NCBI RefSeq assembly: GCF_014646995.1
Contig: NZ_BMOI01000019.1
Location: 1-52,510, forward strand
Direction: 5' to 3'
Length of the DNA stretch: 52,510 bases
From: Curtobacterium luteum
GTDB lineage: Bacteria; Actinomycetota; Actinomycetes; Actinomycetales; Microbacteriaceae
The notes beneath the pieces were generated by a model. The model had not been told where the DNA came from. It saw only the letters and a program-made list of their open reading frames with translations, and did no database searches. This document shows, one piece after another, positions 49,077 to 52,510 of this stretch. The position numbers were made by a program, and so were the translations under genes. How positions within the stretch are numbered: the first letter of the stretch is position 1; every line of letters starts with the position of its first letter.

Positions 49077-49912
49077 GCCACCCCTTCCGCCAGGTCCGTC
49101 GCCCGGTCGATCCATTCTGTCGGATTGGTACCGACACCACGCTGGAAGCGCGCCAGGTACTCGTGGTTGCCGTGCGTCCCGACGATCGGCGAGGCGGCGA
49201 TCCCGGAGGTACCGAGCCCGACGTCCCAGGCCACCCAGAGCACGTTCATGAGCGCGTCGTTCCGGAGTCCGGGATCGTGCACGATGCCTTCGCGCACCCC
49301 GCCCCGACCGACCTCGAACTGCGGCTTGACCAGGAGCACGAAGTCGTCGGAGGGCACGGCCTCGGCGAGCGCGGGCAGGACGATCCGCAGCGAGATGAAC
49401 GACAGGTCACCGACCACGAGCGAGGTCTCCCCCGCCGCCGGGTCGAGCGCCGCGTACGACTCGGCCGTCAGGTTCCGGGCATTGCACCCCTCGACCACGG
49501 CAACGCGGTCGTCGAGCGCCACCACCGGGTCGAGTTGGCCGTGTCCGACGTCGAGCGCGACCACGCGGCGCGCACCGCGGGCGAGGAGCACCTGGGTGAA
49601 CCCGCCGGTGCTCGCGCCGACGTCGAGGGCGACCCGGCCGGCCGGGTCGACCCCGAACGCGTCGAGCGCGCCGACGAGCTTGCGCGCGGCGCGGGACACC
49701 CACTCGTCGCCGGAGTCGACGACCACGGCCGCGTCCGGGCGGGTGGGGTGCGACGGCTTGACCACCGCGGTCCCGCCGACCGTCACCCGACCGTCCTGGA
49801 TGAGCTTCGCGGCCGCCGTGCGGGATCGTGCTAGTCCACGCTCGGCGACGAGCGCATCGAGACGGACGGTGCCGCCGCGTGCGTCCACGGGTGCACCGGT
49901 GGCGTCAGGCAC
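49073..49912 (-). CDS. tlyA: TlyA family rRNA (cytidine-2'-O)-methyltransferase
   Basis: A 279-aa protein with an N-terminal S4 RNA-binding domain (RLDALVAERGLARSRTAAAKLIQDGRVTVGG, about 16-75) and a FtsJ-like SAM methyltransferase domain (VALDVGASTGGFTQVLLARGARRVVALDVGHGQLDP; catalytic Lys-Asp-Lys type residues include the D in VVGDLSFISL and K in VLLVKPQFEVGRGG). TlyA methylates 16S and 23S rRNA riboses in mycobacteria and determines capreomycin sensitivity. The GTG at 49912 overlaps the upstream small gene by 8 nt. First of the coupled tlyA-nadK-recN set. Confidence 0.95.
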   Translation of the reverse strand: MPDATGAPVDARGGTVRLDALVAERGLARSRTAAAKLIQDGRVTVGGTAVVKPSHPTRPDAAVVVDSGDEWVSRAARKLVGALDAFGVDPAGRVALDVGASTGGFTQVLLARGARRVVALDVGHGQLDPVVALDDRVAVVEGCNARNLTAESYAALDPAAGETSLVVGDLSFISLRIVLPALAEAVPSDDFVLLVKPQFEVGRGGVREGIVHDPGLRNDALMNVLWVAWDVGLGTSGIAASPIVGTHGNHEYLARFQRGVGTNPTEWIDRATDLAEGVA

Positions 49913-50141
49913 TCGCCGTGCCGCCGCTCTCGAGCCGGGTGCGGAGCTCGTCGTGCAACGCGGCGAAGGCGTCCGCGCGGTCCGGGAGCTCGAGGCCCTC
50001 GGCCGCCGCGGTCCGTGCGGCGAAGTCCTCGTGGTCCCGCTCGGACGTCGGCGTCCCGACCACGCCGCCGGGCCGCGGCCGTGGTGCGGCGTCGCCGGGC
50101 TGCGGCGGCGTCGGGCGGTCCTCGTTCGGCACGTCCGTCAC
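49905..50141 (-). CDS. Small hypothetical protein in the tlyA operon
   Basis: A 78-aa protein, GTG start at 50141, one base after the stop of the HAD gene. The first half is Pro/Arg-rich and likely disordered (TDVPNEDRPTPPQPGD, APRPRPGG); the second is an acidic helix (DHEDFAARTAAAEGLELPDRADAFAALHDELRTRLE). Small proteins of this shape are found between the HAD phosphatase and tlyA in related actinobacteria. Function unknown. Tight spacing on both sides places it in the same transcript. Confidence 0.7.
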   Translation of the reverse strand: MTDVPNEDRPTPPQPGDAAPRPRPGGVVGTPTSERDHEDFAARTAAAEGLELPDRADAFAALHDELRTRLESGGTASA

Positions 50142-50142
50142 G

Positions 50143-51114
50143 CTACTCGCCGCCGTACAGCTTCGGGTCCACGTCGAGGCCGTAGATCGCGAGACCGGAC
50201 TCCCAGATGATGGTCGCGCCGGCACGCAGCCGGTCGATCGCGTCCCCGTCGTCGAGCACGCGGACCACGTGGCCCCGCATCGCGACCGTCGCACCGCCGA
50301 CCGTGACGTACCGGGTGCCGTCCTCGTCCTCGCGCCGGACCGTGCGCGGGTACGGGCTCGACAGCCCACGGAGGTCGTCGAGGATGTACGTCGGCCGCGA
50401 CTTCTGGTCGGCCGCGAGGACCTGCTTGGCCTGGTCGATGCCGGTCAGGACGAGCACGCTCGGGATGCCGGCGTCGTTGGCGCCCTTGATGTCGGTGTCG
50501 AGCCGGTCCCCGATGAACAGCGGGTGCTCGCCGCCGAACCGGGCGAGGGCGGCGTCGAAGATCGGCCGCTCGGGCTTGCCCGCGACGACCGGCATCCGGC
50601 CGACGGCCTGGTGCACGGCGGACACGAGCGTCCCGTTCCCGGGCGCGATGCCGCGCTCGACGGGGATCGACCAGTCCATGTTCGTCGCCACCCAGGGCAC
50701 GGACGGGTCGGCCAGGGCGAAGGACGCCTCGGCCAGCTCCGTCCACCCGAGGTCGGGCGAGAAGCCCTGGATGACCGCGGCCGGCGAGTCCTCCGCGCTG
50801 TTCGTCACGGTGAACCCGGCTTCCTCGACGATGCTCGTCAAGCCGAGCCCCCCGGTCACGAGGACCGTGGAGCCGGCGGGCACGAGCGTCGACAGGAGGC
50901 GGACGCCGGCCTGGGACGAGGTCACGACGTCGTCGGCCGAGACCTCGAGGCCGAACGCCTCGAGGTGCTCCGCCACGTCGACCGGACGACGGGAGGCGTT
51001 GTTCGTGATGTACCCGACCCGGGCGCCGAGGGACGCCCGGGTGAGCGACTCGACGGCGTGCGGGATCGCGTGGCGGCCGCGGTACACGACGCCGTCGAGG
51101 TCGGTCAGGACCAG
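50143..51114 (-). CDS. HAD-IIA family hydrolase (NagD-like), start codon unclear
   Basis: A haloacid-dehalogenase phosphatase of about 325 residues. Motif I is LVLTDLDGVVYRG, followed by the IIA-type THNA-like segment VGYITNNASRRPVDV, substrate cap (about 80-200), and motifs III/IV KPERPIFDAAL and FIGDRLDTDIKGANDAGI. NagD-type enzymes dephosphorylate small phosphosugars or nucleotides. The start is a problem: codon by codon, there is no in-frame ATG, GTG or TTG between 51366 and the conserved motif at about 51105. I provisionally start at the CTG at 51114, just before the motif; translation could also begin at another non-standard codon after the upstream TGA at 51146. The coding sequence is otherwise intact. 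Confidence 0.8.
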   Translation of the reverse strand: MVLTDLDGVVYRGRHAIPHAVESLTRASLGARVGYITNNASRRPVDVAEHLEAFGLEVSADDVVTSSQAGVRLLSTLVPAGSTVLVTGGLGLTSIVEEAGFTVTNSAEDSPAAVIQGFSPDLGWTELAEASFALADPSVPWVATNMDWSIPVERGIAPGNGTLVSAVHQAVGRMPVVAGKPERPIFDAALARFGGEHPLFIGDRLDTDIKGANDAGIPSVLVLTGIDQAKQVLAADQKSRPTYILDDLRGLSSPYPRTVRREDEDGTRYVTVGGATVAMRGHVVRVLDDGDAIDRLRAGATIIWESGLAIYGLDVDPKLYGGE

Positions 51115-51145
51115 GTCGACGCCGTGTGTGGGTGGGACGGGGACG

Positions 51146-52510
51146 TCAGTCGGCTGCTGATCCGTCGACGTCGACGGGGTTGTCGTCGTCGATCTCGCCG
51201 GGTTCGTCCGCGGGTCCGGGCTCGTCGAGGGGTGCGGGCTCGTCGGCTGGCTCGAGTTCGTCGTCGGCGTCCTGCTCGACCGCGGGCTCGTCGAGCTGCT
51301 CGTCGTCCCTGTCGCCTGCGTCGTCTCGGTCGTCGTACTCGTCGACTTCGATCGCTTCCTCGACCACATCCACCGTCTCCCAAGCATCCTCGTCAGCGGC
51401 CTCGGCGAGTGCCTCGGTCGCGTGATCGACACGGGCCCACCACTCGTCGGCCTCGTCCTGACGGCCGAGCTCCTCGAGCGTGGCCGCGTAAGCACTGTAG
51501 AGCGCCGGCGACCAGCTGTAGGCCGTGGAGGGGTCGAGCTGTGGAATCTCCAGCTCACCCAACGCCGCCTGTGCATTCCCGAGGTCGAGCCGAGCGCCCG
51601 ACATCGCGATCGCGAGCTCGACCTGCACCGGGGTGTCCAGGGCAGCACGGTCGACGGAGCGTCCGAGCTCGAGCGCGCGTTCCGGGCGTCCGAGGCCACG
51701 CTCGCAGTCGACCATCATCGGGAGCTGGTCGTTCTTGCCGGCGATGCGCCGGTAGGTCCGGAGCTCGCGGAGCGCCGTCGCGAAGTCACCCAGCCGGTAC
51801 GCGGTGATCGCGGCGGTCTCGCGCACGACGGCCACACGACCGGCTCGACGGGCGGCACTCAGGGCGTGCTGGTTCGCCGTCTCCGGGTCGACGTCGACGA
51901 GGAGGGCAGCGGACACGAGGTGCTTCGCAACCCAGTCGGCGTTGTCCTTGCTGAGGGTCTTGAGCTCGGAACGGGCCGCGGGATCGAGGTCTCGTGCCTG
52001 CACGCCGTCCGGGATCTCCGGGTCCTCGTGACGCGGGCGGATCGACTTCGTGCCGTAGGGGTCGCGGTCTTCCCAGTCGTCACGAGCGGCCTCGCCGAAA
52101 CGGGCTCCCGCGTGTCGGGTGCCGTCCCCGAACCGGCGGCGCTCTTCGCCGTCACGAGCCGGACGGCCGGACCCGCCGCGGAAGGGGCGGTCGCCGTCAC
52201 GACGGTCGGGGCGATCCGAGCCACCACGGAACGGGCGATCTCCGTCACGACGCTCCGGACGGTCGGAACCACCACGGAACGGACGGTCACCGTCGCGACG
52301 AGCGGGGCGGTCTGAGCCACCACGGAACGGACGATCCCCGTCACGACGCTCCGGACGGTCGGAACCGCCACGGAACGGACGGTCCGATCCACCTCGGTAC
52401 GGGCGATCTCCGTCACGACGCTCCGGACGGTCGGAACCACCACGGTAGGGACGGTCCCCGTCACGACGCTCCGGACGGTCCGAACCACCACGGTAGGGAC
52501 GGTCCCCGTC
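51146..52510 (-). CDS. TPR-like protein with Arg/Gly repeat N-terminus (partial)
   Basis: Truncated by the window edge; 454 residues are visible, N-terminus missing. The first ~130 visible residues are a 16-aa repeat of the form RPFRGGSDRPERRDGD, repeated about six times with F/Y and E/A/D exchanges: a basic, glycine-rich, RGG-like low-complexity region. A linker (GTKSIRPRHEDPEIPDGV) leads to a helical domain of tetratricopeptide type (about residues 170-360: VSAALLVDVDPETANQHALSAARRAGRVAVVRETAAITAYRLGDFATALRELRTYRR, YSAYAATLEELGRQDEADEWW). The C-terminal ~90 residues are extremely acidic (DEYDDRDDAGDRDDEQLDE). Basic RNA-like-binding head and acidic tail are an odd pair; function unknown. It precedes the HAD gene and ends 31 bp before its motif. 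Confidence 0.85.
   Translation of the reverse strand, partial: DGDRPYRGGSDRPERRDGDRPYRGGSDRPERRDGDRPYRGGSDRPFRGGSDRPERRDGDRPFRGGSDRPARRDGDRPFRGGSDRPERRDGDRPFRGGSDRPDRRDGDRPFRGGSGRPARDGEERRRFGDGTRHAGARFGEAARDDWEDRDPYGTKSIRPRHEDPEIPDGVQARDLDPAARSELKTLSKDNADWVAKHLVSAALLVDVDPETANQHALSAARRAGRVAVVRETAAITAYRLGDFATALRELRTYRRIAGKNDQLPMMVDCERGLGRPERALELGRSVDRAALDTPVQVELAIAMSGARLDLGNAQAALGELEIPQLDPSTAYSWSPALYSAYAATLEELGRQDEADEWWARVDHATEALAEAADEDAWETVDVVEEAIEVDEYDDRDDAGDRDDEQLDEPAVEQDADDELEPADEPAPLDEPGPADEPGEIDDDNPVDVDGSAAD

Overview
The window is high-GC (about 70%) DNA from an actinomycete. Lsr2, a class Ib nrdHIEF operon, several DUF2510 proteins, a DUF3516-type helicase, a DUF6458 protein and the order xerD - Nudix - pyrG - recN - nadK - tlyA - HAD - TPR point to Microbacteriaceae. 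A Curtobacterium-like organism is my best guess; that is inference, since there is no rRNA or other marker to settle it.

Layout. (1) 1-1.1 kb: one secreted protein closed by a 28-bp perfect hairpin. (2) 1.1-10.8 kb: an accessory island with patchy base composition. It holds a YhcG/DUF1016 nuclease, Lsr2, two DUF2510 proteins (one fused to DUF4041 and a T5orf172/GIY-YIG domain), an unrecognised AT-richer pair (338-aa protein plus four-helix membrane protein), a frameshifted catalytically dead recombinase-like gene, an active-looking tyrosine recombinase and an ester-cyclase-like gene. (3) 11-12.6 kb: an ECF sigma factor with its membrane partner. (4) 12.7-15.1 kb: very small genes (tiny membrane proteins, an NTF2-like protein, a GNAT acetyltransferase, a hypothetical) punctuated by six copies of a 21-bp imperfect palindrome, which looks like a gene-cassette array. 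(5) 15.2-19.4 kb: the nrdHIEF ribonucleotide reductase operon with putative tandem NrdR boxes upstream. (6) 19.6-28.8 kb: housekeeping and envelope genes (MFS, aldo/keto reductase, small membrane proteins, LysM lipoprotein, RNase H, Ski2-like helicase, luciferase-like monooxygenase). (7) 29.3-33.8 kb: a GH3 glycosidase and MFS transporter divergent from a TetR regulator, with a clear palindromic operator. (8) 33.8-42.6 kb: acyl-CoA synthetase, NAD-dependent epimerase, methyltransferase plus ArsR regulator divergent from an MFS exporter with two operator palindromes, a PGPGW protein, a degenerate DksA-like protein, a second luciferase-like monooxygenase and a short DUF2510 protein. (9) 42.9-52.5 kb: a mostly overlapping minus-strand block of core genes that runs off the window inside a TPR protein with an Arg/Gly-rich repeat N-terminus.

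A second repeat family, GC-rich hairpins built on GGGAGGCGCGGTGC / GCACCGCGCCTCC, recurs in at least six intergenic gaps of the core region and is absent from the island. The strongest leads for something undescribed are the 6.25-7.87 kb two-gene module beside the recombinases and the 12.9-15.1 kb repeat-delimited array of small genes.
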